A DNA stretch of 64,000 nucleotides from positions 4,774,001-4,838,000 of the forward strand of contig NZ_CP078145.1 of the NCBI RefSeq assembly GCF_019222765.1, given 5' to 3'. Both the position numbers and the translations under genes were made by a program. Positions 7,405 through 16,363 of this stretch are shown piece by piece. Numbering within the stretch: the first letter of the stretch is position 1; every line of letters begins with the position of its first letter. The notes beneath the pieces were generated by a model. The model was not told where the DNA came from and did not search any database. It saw nothing but the letters and a program-made list of their open reading frames with translations. Origin of the DNA: Nocardia iowensis. Lineage in GTDB: Bacteria > Actinomycetota > Actinomycetes > Mycobacteriales > Mycobacteriaceae.

Positions 7405-8372
7405 AGCCGTTTCACTTCGCCACACCGGCTGCCTCCGGCGTGGTGAGCCCGAAGGCGATACAGGAGACTGCTCGATTCGCCGAGTCGGTGGGATTCGGGA
7501 CGCTGGTCCTTCCGGATCACCTGGATGTGCCATACGCCCCCATCCCGCTGCTGACGGCGGCGGCGTTGGCCACCGAACGCATTCGCGTCTGCCCTTATGT
7601 CCTGAACGTCGACTTCCGGCATCCGGCCGTGGCCGCGCAGGAGCTCGCCACTCTGGATTTGTTATCCGAGGGAAGGCTGACCATCGGGTTGGGTGCGGGC
7701 TGGAACCGACCCGAATACTTGACGACCGGGATTCCATTCGAACCGGTCGGAGTGCGCGTTACCCGAGTGCGCGAAGCAGTCGCGGTACTCAAAGGCTGCT
7801 TCGGGGACAAGCCTTTCTCGTACGCCGGGGACAATTACACGATTACCGAGCACGACGGTCAGCCCAAACCCTTTCACCCGGCAGGTCCGCCGTTCCTGCT
7901 CGGCGGCGGGGGCCGGAAAATGCTGGCGTCAGCGGCACAGCTGGCCGATATCGTCGGGCTGGCGCCGCGAGTGCCCCCCAGCCGCCCTGGCGGCGTCTTC
8001 TTCGAGCCGGCCAGCATCACCTTCGCGGCGACGGCCGAGAAAATCGCCTGGATCCGCAAGGCGGCCGGCGAACGGTTCGACGAGCTGGAGTTGTCGACCT
8101 ACGCCTCGGCGATTCATCCGTCCGCCCTGCCGGTCACGGTGACCGACAATGCGCTGGCCATCGCGCGGAGCTGCGTCGACGACATCTGCTCCCGCACCGG
8201 CGCGGAATTGACCGTAGACGAGTACCTGGACTCGCCGCACGTATGGATAGGCACGATCGACCAATTGACCGAAAAGTGCCTGTCATTGCGAGAACGCCTA
8301 GGGATCAGTCATTTCATGCTGGGACCGCCGCGGGTCTGCGCCGAACTGGTCGAGCGGTTGGCCGGACAGTAG
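7401..8372 (+). CDS. LLM-class (luciferase-like, F420/FMN) oxidoreductase
   Basis: 323-residue TIM-barrel flavin- or F420-dependent oxidoreductase. Visible landmarks are the N-terminal beta strand KPFHFATP, LVLPDHLDVPYAP near residues 34-46, the LDLLSEGRLTIGLGAGW segment (about 85-101) that recurs in actinobacterial F420-type LLM proteins, and GGGGRKML near 168-175. Such enzymes either reduce a C=C/C=N bond with F420H2 or oxygenate with reduced flavin. ATG 7401 overlaps the amidase stop (ATGA), so it is a coupled member of the operon. The MFS gene begins at the base after its stop. A reduction or oxidation step on the operon's product is the reasonable role. The cofactor cannot be decided from sequence alone. 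Confidence 0.85.
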   Translation: MKPFHFATPAASGVVSPKAIQETARFAESVGFGTLVLPDHLDVPYAPIPLLTAAALATERIRVCPYVLNVDFRHPAVAAQELATLDLLSEGRLTIGLGAGWNRPEYLTTGIPFEPVGVRVTRVREAVAVLKGCFGDKPFSYAGDNYTITEHDGQPKPFHPAGPPFLLGGGGRKMLASAAQLADIVGLAPRVPPSRPGGVFFEPASITFAATAEKIAWIRKAAGERFDELELSTYASAIHPSALPVTVTDNALAIARSCVDDICSRTGAELTVDEYLDSPHVWIGTIDQLTEKCLSLRERLGISHFMLGPPRVCAELVERLAGQ

Positions 8373-9653
8373 ATGAGCATCGTTCGATATGCCGAGAAAT
8401 TCGAGCGGAAGACGCGCTCACGCGTAGACCGCAAGAGGTCGAGCGCGGGCGTGCAGTGCGCGGTGTTGTATTTCCTGTTTTTCGTGATGGGCACCGAGGG
8501 CTACTTGATGCCGCCGATCCTGCCGACAATCGCCGCGGACCTGAAGGTATCGGTACCACTGGCCGCCGCGGCGGCCACCGCGTTCGTGGTGGCGTACGCG
8601 GTGTTCGGGCCGCCGCTCGGTGTGCTGTCGGACGTTCTCCCCAAGCGGGGGCCGATCCTTGTCGGGATGGCGCTGTTCGCGGTCACCAATATCTGCGTCG
8701 GCTTGGCGCAGAACCTCCCCCAGCTGGTCGTCGCCCGAGTGCTGATGGGAGTCAGCGCGGCAGTCGCCACCCCGGCGGCGTGGGCGCACCTGTCCGAGGT
8801 CTGTCCCCCTGGGCGGCGTGGACGTGCGGTCGCCCGCGGTTTCGCGGCGTACGGGCTCGGCCAAGTGATCGGTGTCCCGCTGGGGGCCTTCGGCACGCTC
8901 GCCGTCGGGTGGCGCCTGCCCTACATCGTCATCGGCGTCGGCTTCCTGCTCGTGCTGCTGTGCGCGTGGCGGACGGTCGACACGATCCACCCGCGCGATA
9001 CCGTCATGCGCTGGTCGAATCTGTTCCGGCCCTTGCTGTCTCCCGTGGTGTGTCTGGCGTTGGCCGCCACGTTCGCGGTAATGGCGGGACGGCTGGGCGC
9101 TTTCACCTATCTCGGCGCACTGCTGGAGATGCGGTTCGGATTCGACGTGGTCGCAAGTGGGCTGGTCGGTGTCCTGGTCGGCGTCACCGTCATCGCGGGT
9201 TCGCTGCTGAGCGGATCGCTGATAGACATCCAACGCCGGAGCGGCCGAAGCGAAGCCTGGGTGATGGTGGCGAGTTCGCTCATCTTCGCGGCGGCCGTGG
9301 CAATAGCGGTGCTCAGCGGAGCGCTATGGCTCTTCCTCGTCGCACTGGTGCTCTGGTGTCTGGCGGGCAGCGTGTTCTATTCGGCGCAACAGGCATATCT
9401 GGCGAATATGCGCTCCGATACCCGAACCACCCTGGTTGCTTGGCACAGCACCGTCATGAGCTTCGGAAACGCTTCGGGCAACACCATTCTCGGCAGTGTC
9501 CCGATCGGCGGCGGCGCGTTCGCCGCGATTGCCGCGGGACTTGGCGTACTCGGCGCGGCTTTGGCGTTCTCGGTCATGCGGGTGCAGCGCCTGCGGAACT
9601 CCGCGCCCCATGGTCCGACCCGTAAAGCGACCTCGGTGACTGTTGGCAGGTAG
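8373..9653 (+). CDS. MFS transporter, probable exporter of the operon product
   Basis: 426-residue major facilitator protein with about 12 hydrophobic segments. The first is YFLFFVMGTEGYLMPPILPTI; the second and third flank the loop PLGVLSDVLPKRG, which is the motif A position (G...D..G/R). A second GSLLSGSLIDIQRRSGR loop in the C-terminal half repeats that pattern. The N-terminal 30 residues are very basic. ATG 8373 directly abuts the LLM stop, so translation is coupled. The family profile is that of drug or metabolite efflux. The most likely job is export of the small molecule made by this operon, and perhaps self-protection (inference from position). Confidence 0.85.
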   Translation: MSIVRYAEKFERKTRSRVDRKRSSAGVQCAVLYFLFFVMGTEGYLMPPILPTIAADLKVSVPLAAAAATAFVVAYAVFGPPLGVLSDVLPKRGPILVGMALFAVTNICVGLAQNLPQLVVARVLMGVSAAVATPAAWAHLSEVCPPGRRGRAVARGFAAYGLGQVIGVPLGAFGTLAVGWRLPYIVIGVGFLLVLLCAWRTVDTIHPRDTVMRWSNLFRPLLSPVVCLALAATFAVMAGRLGAFTYLGALLEMRFGFDVVASGLVGVLVGVTVIAGSLLSGSLIDIQRRSGRSEAWVMVASSLIFAAAVAIAVLSGALWLFLVALVLWCLAGSVFYSAQQAYLANMRSDTRTTLVAWHSTVMSFGNASGNTILGSVPIGGGAFAAIAAGLGVLGAALAFSVMRVQRLRNSAPHGPTRKATSVTVGR

Positions 9654-9714
9654 CACATTTGGCGACGGTCAGCATAACCGCGTCGGTATGCTCACAGCAC
9701 CGGAGGTGCCCGTC

Positions 9715-10554
9715 ATGCTCCATCTGTTGGCGCTGGAGATCAATGTCGTGACGCACTGCAATCTTTCCTGCGTGGGATGCAGCCATTCGAGTCCGGCGGC
9801 GGCGGAAGGCTTCGCCGACGTTGCCACGGTCGGCCGGGATTTCTCGGCGCTGGCCGATGTCGTCGAGCCGGTCTATGTGCGGCTCGTCGGCGGCGAACCG
9901 CTGCTGCATCCGGAGTTGGACCAGATCATCGGGGCCATCAGGTCGGCGATGCCGCATGCGATTATCCGGCTGTACACCAACGGCACTCGTATCGATAAGG
10001 GAACGTCACCGTGGCTCGCCGCCCTCGATGAGTTGCTTGTCTCGGTGTATCCCAGAGCAGCCGTTCCCGATTCGACACTGCGCCATCTGGCCGCCGAATG
10101 CGCCACGGCAAATACCACCCTGCTGGTAGAACGATTCTTCGCTTTCCGCGCCAGCCGCCCGACCCGCCAGCTGACCGCCACCGAAGCACGCCAGGTATTC
10201 CAGACCTGCCAGATGGCGCACGCGAAGAGCGCGCACATCGTCCAGGACGGGCATGTCTATCTGTGCCCGATGTCGGCGCCCGCCACCATTGCCCGGCACG
10301 ACGGTCCGTCCTGCCGCATCGAACCCCACGACACCCTCGAACACCGACTCAGCGCCTTCCTCAACCGCAAGGACCCATTGGCCAAGTGCCACAATTGCCT
10401 CGGCACCGTGGGGTCGCGACTGCCGCATGCGATGGCCTCTCGAAAGACCTGGGTCGAGTTGAGCACCCGCGGCGAGATCGACTACTCGCATATGGACGTC
10501 TTGCTGCGCGATCCGGACTCGAACAATTTCTGCTCTGTCGCCGAGACCTGGTGA
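9715..10554 (+). CDS. radical SAM protein with C-terminal cysteine-rich region
   Basis: 279-residue radical SAM enzyme. The cluster-binding motif CxxxCxxC is at C15, C19 and C22 (HCNLSCVGC), followed by the GGEPLLHPEL segment that contacts SAM. The C-terminal half holds further Cys residues (CQMAH, YLCPM, SCRI, KCHNC), resembling a SPASM/twitch-type auxiliary cluster region as in peptide- and small-molecule-modifying members. ATG 9715 is chosen for GGAGGTG six bases upstream; earlier in-frame starts at 9643 (TTG) and 9688 exist. It follows the MFS gene by about 60 bases and ends the plus-strand operon, six bases before a convergent gene. Its substrate is unknown. No precursor-peptide gene is evident beside it. 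Confidence 0.85.
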   Translation: MLHLLALEINVVTHCNLSCVGCSHSSPAAAEGFADVATVGRDFSALADVVEPVYVRLVGGEPLLHPELDQIIGAIRSAMPHAIIRLYTNGTRIDKGTSPWLAALDELLVSVYPRAAVPDSTLRHLAAECATANTTLLVERFFAFRASRPTRQLTATEARQVFQTCQMAHAKSAHIVQDGHVYLCPMSAPATIARHDGPSCRIEPHDTLEHRLSAFLNRKDPLAKCHNCLGTVGSRLPHAMASRKTWVELSTRGEIDYSHMDVLLRDPDSNNFCSVAETW

Positions 10555-10560
10555 CCGGAT

Positions 10561-12987
10561 TCAGCTTCTGCGGTTCCCGCGAGAACTGCTGAGCACCGCA
10601 GTCGCCTCGTCCATGCGGCGGGAGAGATCGTCGAGGACAATTCGGTTGTTCCGTTCCGTGACAACGGGCAACGCTTCGTTCCATGCCTTCAGCGCTTCGG
10701 TCGGCTTCTGCAGCAGCGATTGCGCCTTGCCCATCTCGATCATCGCCATGGCATTCCACCACCGGTCCGCGGCTCGTTCGAGCACCGGTATCGCGGCGCC
10801 CAGCGCGGTCATCGCCCGCCGGCCGTCACCGGAGTCGACGTAGGTGCGGGCACGGTGCACCTGTGCGACGGCGGCCCGGCGTTCGTCGCCGAGGCGGCGC
10901 AGCACGGCCAGGCTGGCATCGAGTCGCTCGATGGCCGCCGCGTATGCGCCGCGACCTCGATAGACGTCGCCGATCCAGATACCGGCGTTCGCCTCCCACC
11001 AGTCGTCCCCGTGCCGCCGAAAGACCGGCATGCACACGTCGAATTCCCGAAGTGACCTCTCGTACTGCGATTTCTGGTGATAGATATCGGCGATGTTCGC
11101 CGTGACATATCCCCACGCATGATCGTGCGAGGCCTCGTCATAGATGTCACGCGCCTCTTCGAAGAGGCGAAGGGCAGCGTCGACGTCGCCGTTCTGGTGG
11201 ACCTTGCCGATCGCGCAGACGCAGGCCGCCTCGATCGGCCGGATGCCATGCTCGATCGCGAGCGTCCTGGCCTGCGCCAACTCCGGCAGCGCGTCCGTCC
11301 ACGAACCGAGCAGATGGTGCACCCGGCCGAGCTGGAACAGGAACAGACTGCGCGCGGCGTCGTCGTGCACTGCGACCGCCGCCGAGAGCCCGCATTTCGC
11401 GAGCGACTCCCACTCCCGCCAGTAGGTGCACTGCTCGCAGAAGGCGCTGAGCGAGAACGCCAATTCGATGACCGGCGGCATGCATTCGTCGAGCAGCAGC
11501 TGGTTGGCGAGCAGCAGCAAACTCGGCAGTTCGGTTTCACACCACAGCGCCGCCGTCTGAGGTGAATCGAGGTGAACGGTAGATGGGCGCGGCTCGGTGG
11601 GCAGTTCGAGCACGGGAAATATGTTGTGCCGCGGCGCACCACGACGTATCCAGAGGTCGGCGGCGCGCGCCGTGGCGGCATACGCACCGCCAACCGTTTG
11701 CAAGGTGGAAGCGGTTACCGCGGCGCTGTCGGGCAGTGCGGCCAGCTTCTCCCTGGAGAACTCGCGGACCAGGTCGTGGTAGCCGTACCGGCTGTTCCCC
11801 AGCGGATCAGGTCCGAGGAAGTCGAGCAATTCCTCTTCGACCAGTTCGTCGCGGCTCGAGCGGGTGGAATCCTGCGTGTCGAGCAACTCGAAGACCCAGT
11901 CGGGAAACGTCGTGATGCTCAATGCGCCAAGGGAAGAGAACAGCAGACCCGCCTGCGATGAGATCGCGACATAGCTGATTTCCAGCGTCGACCGCACCGC
12001 TCGTTGCCCATCGGTGAGCGACGGCAGGAGTGCCTGCTGGCTGAGCAGACGCTGCACCAGTTCCTGGATGGACCAGTGCGGATTGACCGCCAGCCGGGCA
12101 CCCAGAATCCTGATCGCGAGCGGGAGGTAGGCCGCGAGTTCGACCAACTTCCTGGTCGCCTCGATTTCCCGGTCGGCACGCTCGCGGCCGACGATCTCGC
12201 GCAACAGATCGATCGCCTCCCCCGGCGCCATCACGTCCAGGCGCAGCCGCGTGATCCCGTCGAGTGTCGCCAGCCGGGCACGACTGGTGATCAGCACGAC
12301 GCTGGTCGACTCGCCGGGCAGCAATGGCTGCACCTGCGCCTCGGACTGGGCGTTGTCCAGCAGCATCAGTATGCGACGACGGCCCAGAATGGATCGGAAC
12401 AGCCGGGACCGGTCGTCGAGCGAGACCGGAGCGGCATCCGGCGCCACTCCCAACTCCCGCAGCAACGCACCGAGCACTTCATAAGGATCGAGTGCCTGGG
12501 CTTCCGGCCCTCGAAGGTTGACGTAGATCTGCCCGTCCGGAAACGCATCCGCCACCAAATGCGCCACGTGCACCGCGAGTACCGTCTTGCCGACTCCGCC
12601 GCGACCCGAAATCGCGGTTATCAGCACGGCATTCCGACTCTTCGGCGCTTTGACCAGCGCCCGCACCAGCAGCCGCACCTCCTGACTGCGTCCCGCGAAA
12701 TCCAACAGGTCCCTCGGCAACTGGTTCGGCGGCGGTCCCTGCTCGGCCAGGCCCGAGGCCGCACCACGAACGTCTAGGGACAACGCGATCTGAATCGAGG
12801 TCAGCAGCCCCACCACCAGTGCCGCGACCACCCCCACGACAACGCGCACCTCGGGTGACAGCCCGCTCGCACCCGCGAACAACGACAGATAGGCCCCGGC
12901 TCCGGCGATCAACGCAATCGCGGTGAGCCGCACTACCTTGCCAGTACCCCGACCGAGCCGGGCCCGCCGAAACGCCGGAAGCCACAT
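10561..12987 (-). CDS. STAND ATPase: N-terminal membrane helices, NB-ARC, TPR repeats
   Basis: 808-residue protein of the AfsR/NB-ARC group. Two hydrophobic helices (about 21-41 and 48-69) come first. The NB-ARC domain follows, with Walker A GRGGVGKT at 128-135, a Walker B-like RILMLLDNA near 205-213, and an ITSRARL sensor segment. The C-terminal 350 residues are Ala/Leu-rich helical repeats of TPR type, with recurring A...LG and GD.R motifs. Unlike AfsR, it lacks the SARP DNA-binding part, so it is not itself an obvious transcription factor; the N-terminal helices would place it at the membrane. It is convergent with the biosynthetic operon (six-base gap), so linkage to that operon is uncertain. 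It could act as a signalling switch or defence-type STAND protein. Confidence 0.8.
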   Translation of the reverse strand: MWLPAFRRARLGRGTGKVVRLTAIALIAGAGAYLSLFAGASGLSPEVRVVVGVVAALVVGLLTSIQIALSLDVRGAASGLAEQGPPPNQLPRDLLDFAGRSQEVRLLVRALVKAPKSRNAVLITAISGRGGVGKTVLAVHVAHLVADAFPDGQIYVNLRGPEAQALDPYEVLGALLRELGVAPDAAPVSLDDRSRLFRSILGRRRILMLLDNAQSEAQVQPLLPGESTSVVLITSRARLATLDGITRLRLDVMAPGEAIDLLREIVGRERADREIEATRKLVELAAYLPLAIRILGARLAVNPHWSIQELVQRLLSQQALLPSLTDGQRAVRSTLEISYVAISSQAGLLFSSLGALSITTFPDWVFELLDTQDSTRSSRDELVEEELLDFLGPDPLGNSRYGYHDLVREFSREKLAALPDSAAVTASTLQTVGGAYAATARAADLWIRRGAPRHNIFPVLELPTEPRPSTVHLDSPQTAALWCETELPSLLLLANQLLLDECMPPVIELAFSLSAFCEQCTYWREWESLAKCGLSAAVAVHDDAARSLFLFQLGRVHHLLGSWTDALPELAQARTLAIEHGIRPIEAACVCAIGKVHQNGDVDAALRLFEEARDIYDEASHDHAWGYVTANIADIYHQKSQYERSLREFDVCMPVFRRHGDDWWEANAGIWIGDVYRGRGAYAAAIERLDASLAVLRRLGDERRAAVAQVHRARTYVDSGDGRRAMTALGAAIPVLERAADRWWNAMAMIEMGKAQSLLQKPTEALKAWNEALPVVTERNNRIVLDDLSRRMDEATAVLSSSRGNRRS

Positions 12988-13215
12988 GCGAACCCCACCA
13001 TTCGGACGGTGTGCGCACCGTCCGACCGGGTCGATGCGACGCGGTCACGGCCGTCACATTCGGGGTCGACGGATACGCGGGGAACCACAATCCTCACACA
13101 GGCTGGCGCGTTTCTCTCGGTGTTCTACGAGAATGCTTCGGCCAGAGGCAGAGTGCGGACCCGACGGCCGCACGTGGCGATGAGAGTAGTGCCGTCGGCG
13201 GTCGCGCTCGGACCG

Positions 13216-14712
13216 TCAGTTCGGCACCGTGGCCCCCTTCGATCCCGGTCGGTTGATATACACCGTGACCGCTGAGGAGGCATTTCCTACCACGGTGACA
13301 ACCCGAGCCCCCGGCGTCGAGGTGACGGTGCCGCCTTCGACGCGGATCTCGTAACCGTTCGGGTAGTGCAGATCGGAGACGTAGATCTCGGTCGGCACGG
13401 ACAGCGCGCGTGGCGTGTACCGGTAGGCGAAATCGCCATTGGCGGGATCGAAGATCAGCCGACCCGGTGTGCCCGCGGTCGCCCGTGGGTAGGTGCGCAC
13501 GAGGTCGCGCCCGATGTCGCCGAGGAACGGGTCCGGTTTGCTGCCGCCCGGGTCGAAGCCCGACGCGTAGTGCCAGTACTGCCAGCCGATGAATCGTTCA
13601 TCGGCGCGCACGAGGGTGTTGCGCAGCACCGTGGCGTCGCCGTCGCCGAATTCGGTGATCAGCGTGGGAATGCCGGTTCGCCGGGTGAACGAGTCGATGT
13701 TGCCCCAGGTCTTGTCCTGCTGCACCGGGCACAGCCCGCGCAGTTGTTCGGGCAGACCGAGGTAGATCGCCAGCTGGCTGGGGATGCAGTAGTCGTGCGG
13801 GGCGAAGACGATATCGTTCGAGGTGATCGGCGGATTCTTACCCAGATTCGACGGCATGGTCTCGTTCCAGGTCACATTCGGTTCCCAGAAGACCGGGATA
13901 TCGGCGTTGCGGGCGCGCACCGCGTCGGTCAGTTTTTGCAGCGCCGCTTGATATTTGGCGTCGAAGCGCGGACACCCATTGGGGAAGCAGGTGAGGAACG
14001 GCGATCCCGGCCACGGCTCGTTCATCAGCTCGATGCCGAGCACGCCGGTGCGTCCGTTCATCTTGGCGGCCAGTGCAGCCAAGGCCTGGCCGAGATAGTC
14101 GAGCACCCCATTGCTGTTGTCCCACACTTCATCCCAGCCCCGGTTCATGCTGGGCATCAAGTAGTACAGGGGGAACCCGGGATTCGGTTCCAGGGCGCCG
14201 GGCCGCGATCGCAGCGACCATTCCGGAAAACCGTTGCCGCCCCATATCTTCGACAATCCGTCCTGGTGGTTGTCGAGCAGGGTGTAGATGCCGCGTGCCG
14301 CCAGCGTGTCGACCGTCGTGGCGATGCGGTCGAGGTAGGCGGTGTCGATGACACCGCGGGTCGGCATCAAACCGTCGAAGCTGACGCCGAGCCGAACGGT
14401 GTTGAAGCCGTGCCCCGCAAGGCGTGCCGCGTCTTCGTCGGTCACCGTGAAGCCGTCGCCGGGTTCGACGTAGGGCGCTTCCTTGTCGACATTGTTGACT
14501 CCGTGCAGCAGCACCTTGCGGCCGTGGTCATCGACGAGATAGGTGCCTTCGGCCTGGATTCGGCTGATCGGCGCTGCCACCGGGGCGGCCAGCGCCGGTT
14601 CCGGCAGCGTGACCAGCGTCGCACATCCGATCGCGGCCGCAGCGGCGCCGGCCACCCATCGTCGCCCCCGCCCCCGCGTCGCGGCCATCGCGGTCATCAT
14701 GATTCTGCGCAT
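13216..14712 (-). CDS. secreted GH5-family glycosidase, endoglycoceramidase-like
   Basis: 498-residue exported glycoside hydrolase. ATG at 14712 is preferred over the longer open frame because GGGGAAG lies upstream. The product then begins with a basic stretch and a hydrophobic signal segment ending near ALAAPVAA (about residue 40-46). Catalytic residues of GH5 are visible: acid/base E232 in LMNEPW and nucleophile E354 in LITEFGDGD, plus H149 in LDNHQD and HDY at 306-308. A C-terminal beta-rich domain follows (about 410-498). The architecture matches actinobacterial endoglycoceramidases and related glycolipid hydrolases, which release oligosaccharide or sugar from ceramide or flavonoid-type glycosides outside the cell. 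Substrate is inferred. It stands alone between unrelated genes. Confidence 0.82.
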   Translation of the reverse strand: MRRIMMTAMAATRGRGRRWVAGAAAAAIGCATLVTLPEPALAAPVAAPISRIQAEGTYLVDDHGRKVLLHGVNNVDKEAPYVEPGDGFTVTDEDAARLAGHGFNTVRLGVSFDGLMPTRGVIDTAYLDRIATTVDTLAARGIYTLLDNHQDGLSKIWGGNGFPEWSLRSRPGALEPNPGFPLYYLMPSMNRGWDEVWDNSNGVLDYLGQALAALAAKMNGRTGVLGIELMNEPWPGSPFLTCFPNGCPRFDAKYQAALQKLTDAVRARNADIPVFWEPNVTWNETMPSNLGKNPPITSNDIVFAPHDYCIPSQLAIYLGLPEQLRGLCPVQQDKTWGNIDSFTRRTGIPTLITEFGDGDATVLRNTLVRADERFIGWQYWHYASGFDPGGSKPDPFLGDIGRDLVRTYPRATAGTPGRLIFDPANGDFAYRYTPRALSVPTEIYVSDLHYPNGYEIRVEGGTVTSTPGARVVTVVGNASSAVTVYINRPGSKGATVPN

Positions 14713-14953
14713 CGGCTTCCCCGATCGGTTGGTCCACAGGGCTTCATGGTCACACGTCCAGTTCGGGCGGGCATAGCCACGACATCCCCCAGTCGCCGAC
14801 TGGGGACGCAGAACCCAGCGGTCGATCGGTGACTTCTCGATCGAATGCGCAACGTCGCAGACTACGACGATCGTCACGGCGACACCATGATTGAAATGTG
14901 TGGGTTGTTTCGTTTGAAGAAACAGAGTTTCCTTATGGTGAACGACTCGCGAA

Positions 14954-15664
14954 GTGGAGACTCAGGTGCATAGACCTCAACGACGGTTGACCATGGTGTC
15001 GGCATTTGCCGCAATCACAGTGCTGGGTGGCCTCACCTGCGCACCCGCGGCCGCGGACCAGCCCGAACCGACAATCCTCGGCGACCTGTGCCTGCGGGCG
15101 CAGACCCAGACCGCAAACCTGCGGGTAGTCGAATTCCGGCGCGCCGGTGGCACATTCGACAACGTCGTCTATCCGGATCTCGCTGGTTTCGCCGCATCCA
15201 AGCCGCAGGTGCAACCGCTCACCACCACCCGGTACAACACCTACGAGGACAACGCGGGAACACTGCTCGAGCAGGTGCGCTGCAAGGGGAAATCGGCCGA
15301 CCACATCGCCGCCGTCTACGGCGCGGGCGTCGCCGGAGCCGAAGACAACTGCGCGAAGGTGAACCGGCAGACCGTGGTGGAGGCGGCACTGATGCTCACC
15401 CCTGCTGAACGCAGAGAGCTCGTGCATCGACCCGACGACATCGTGATCGACCCGGATACCCCGGCCGTCACCGGACAGGACTGGTTCACCGAGTTCCCGG
15501 CGGCGACAAAAGACGCGCACGGAAAGATCCATCTGCCCTCGAAATCGCTGTACGTCCCGCTCAATACCCCCGGCATTCCGGACGCCTTCAAAGGCCAGCA
15601 CTACTGCACTCTCGCAGCGCATTCCTACGTGAAACGCTTGATGCTCGGCCGCGTTCAGCCATGA
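14954..15664 (+). CDS. secreted hypothetical protein, 236 aa
   Basis: I do not recognise this family. The N-terminus has Arg-rich residues followed by a hydrophobic run and CAPAAADQ, which fits a Sec signal peptide cut near residue 35. The mature part is polar, with paired Cys-containing segments (GDLCLRA, VRCKGK, EDNCAK, HYCTL), so two disulfides are possible. Start is GTG 14954, or GTG 14966 in the same frame; no strong ribosome site separates them. It is divergent from the GH5 gene, and the 241-base space between them should hold both promoters. A membrane protein gene follows 16 bases later and may be co-transcribed. No function is proposed. Confidence 0.6.
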   Translation: METQVHRPQRRLTMVSAFAAITVLGGLTCAPAAADQPEPTILGDLCLRAQTQTANLRVVEFRRAGGTFDNVVYPDLAGFAASKPQVQPLTTTRYNTYEDNAGTLLEQVRCKGKSADHIAAVYGAGVAGAEDNCAKVNRQTVVEAALMLTPAERRELVHRPDDIVIDPDTPAVTGQDWFTEFPAATKDAHGKIHLPSKSLYVPLNTPGIPDAFKGQHYCTLAAHSYVKRLMLGRVQP

Positions 15665-15680
15665 CGCCACTGCGAATCAA

Positions 15681-16340
15681 GTGATGGTCTCGGCAATCTT
15701 CGCCGCCCTCGCCGCCGGGCAGCTATTGCTCGGCTGGCAAGGGCTGCGGCGCTGGCGGGCAGACGGTGGTCGATTCGCGGCGCTCCCGACGGTGCTGTGC
15801 CTGGCGCTGGTGTACGACAACACGGTGATCGCGATGGGCAGCACGCTGGGTCCGGGACCGATGCTCGAAACACTCAGTGCGCCACGCTTTGTCATGCACG
15901 CGATGCTCACCCCGCTGCTGATTCCGTGGTCGCGAGACGTCGTTGCCCGCGCGGGCCTGGCAGCTGCCCGAAGCTTGCGTGCTCGCGTGGGCGCCTGGCT
16001 GCTCGCCGCCATCCTCATAGTGACCGGCGTCGGCCATTTCTATTTCCAGCTGTCGGCGCAACCGACATGGTGGGCGGGAACCTTGCGCTACTCCGATACC
16101 GCCGCCACGTTTGCCGCCACCGCACCGGTGCTGGTTTCCGGGCTCACCGTGCTGATCGTCGGAATCTTTCTGTGGCAACGGCATTCGTTCGCCGGTCTTG
16201 CCGTTCCCGCGTTCGTCATGGCCGCGGTCGCGGGACTGTCGACGTCGGTTCCGGTGCTGGGCAACACCGGTGAACTCGTCTTCGACGCCGGGCTGATCGC
16301 GACGGCGCGTCGAAGCACAATGTTCACTGTCGACCGGTAG
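15681..16340 (+). CDS. integral membrane protein of unknown function, 219 aa
   Basis: Hydrophobic protein with about six predicted membrane segments, the first at residues 3-20 and others near 35-55, 68-85, 108-130, 140-165 and 170-190. No enzyme or transporter motif is evident to me. GTG 15681 or the next codon ATG 15684 starts the frame; both are 17-20 bases after the upstream secreted-protein gene, suggesting one transcript. It is convergent with the CoA transferase gene, with only 23 bases between stops and no clear hairpin there. Confidence 0.6.
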   Translation: MMVSAIFAALAAGQLLLGWQGLRRWRADGGRFAALPTVLCLALVYDNTVIAMGSTLGPGPMLETLSAPRFVMHAMLTPLLIPWSRDVVARAGLAAARSLRARVGAWLLAAILIVTGVGHFYFQLSAQPTWWAGTLRYSDTAATFAATAPVLVSGLTVLIVGIFLWQRHSFAGLAVPAFVMAAVAGLSTSVPVLGNTGELVFDAGLIATARRSTMFTVDR

Positions 16341-16363
16341 TTTCCGGTCCAGCCGCCACCGTC

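Noticed and set aside
7199..9625. Long plus-strand frame of 808 codons across the LLM and MFS genes
   Set aside because: Arg/Gly/Pro-rich out-of-frame reading of two well-recognised genes; no family resemblance.
10561..12987. NB-ARC/TPR protein as the transcriptional activator of the operon
   Set aside because: It has no DNA-binding domain; regulation would have to be indirect.
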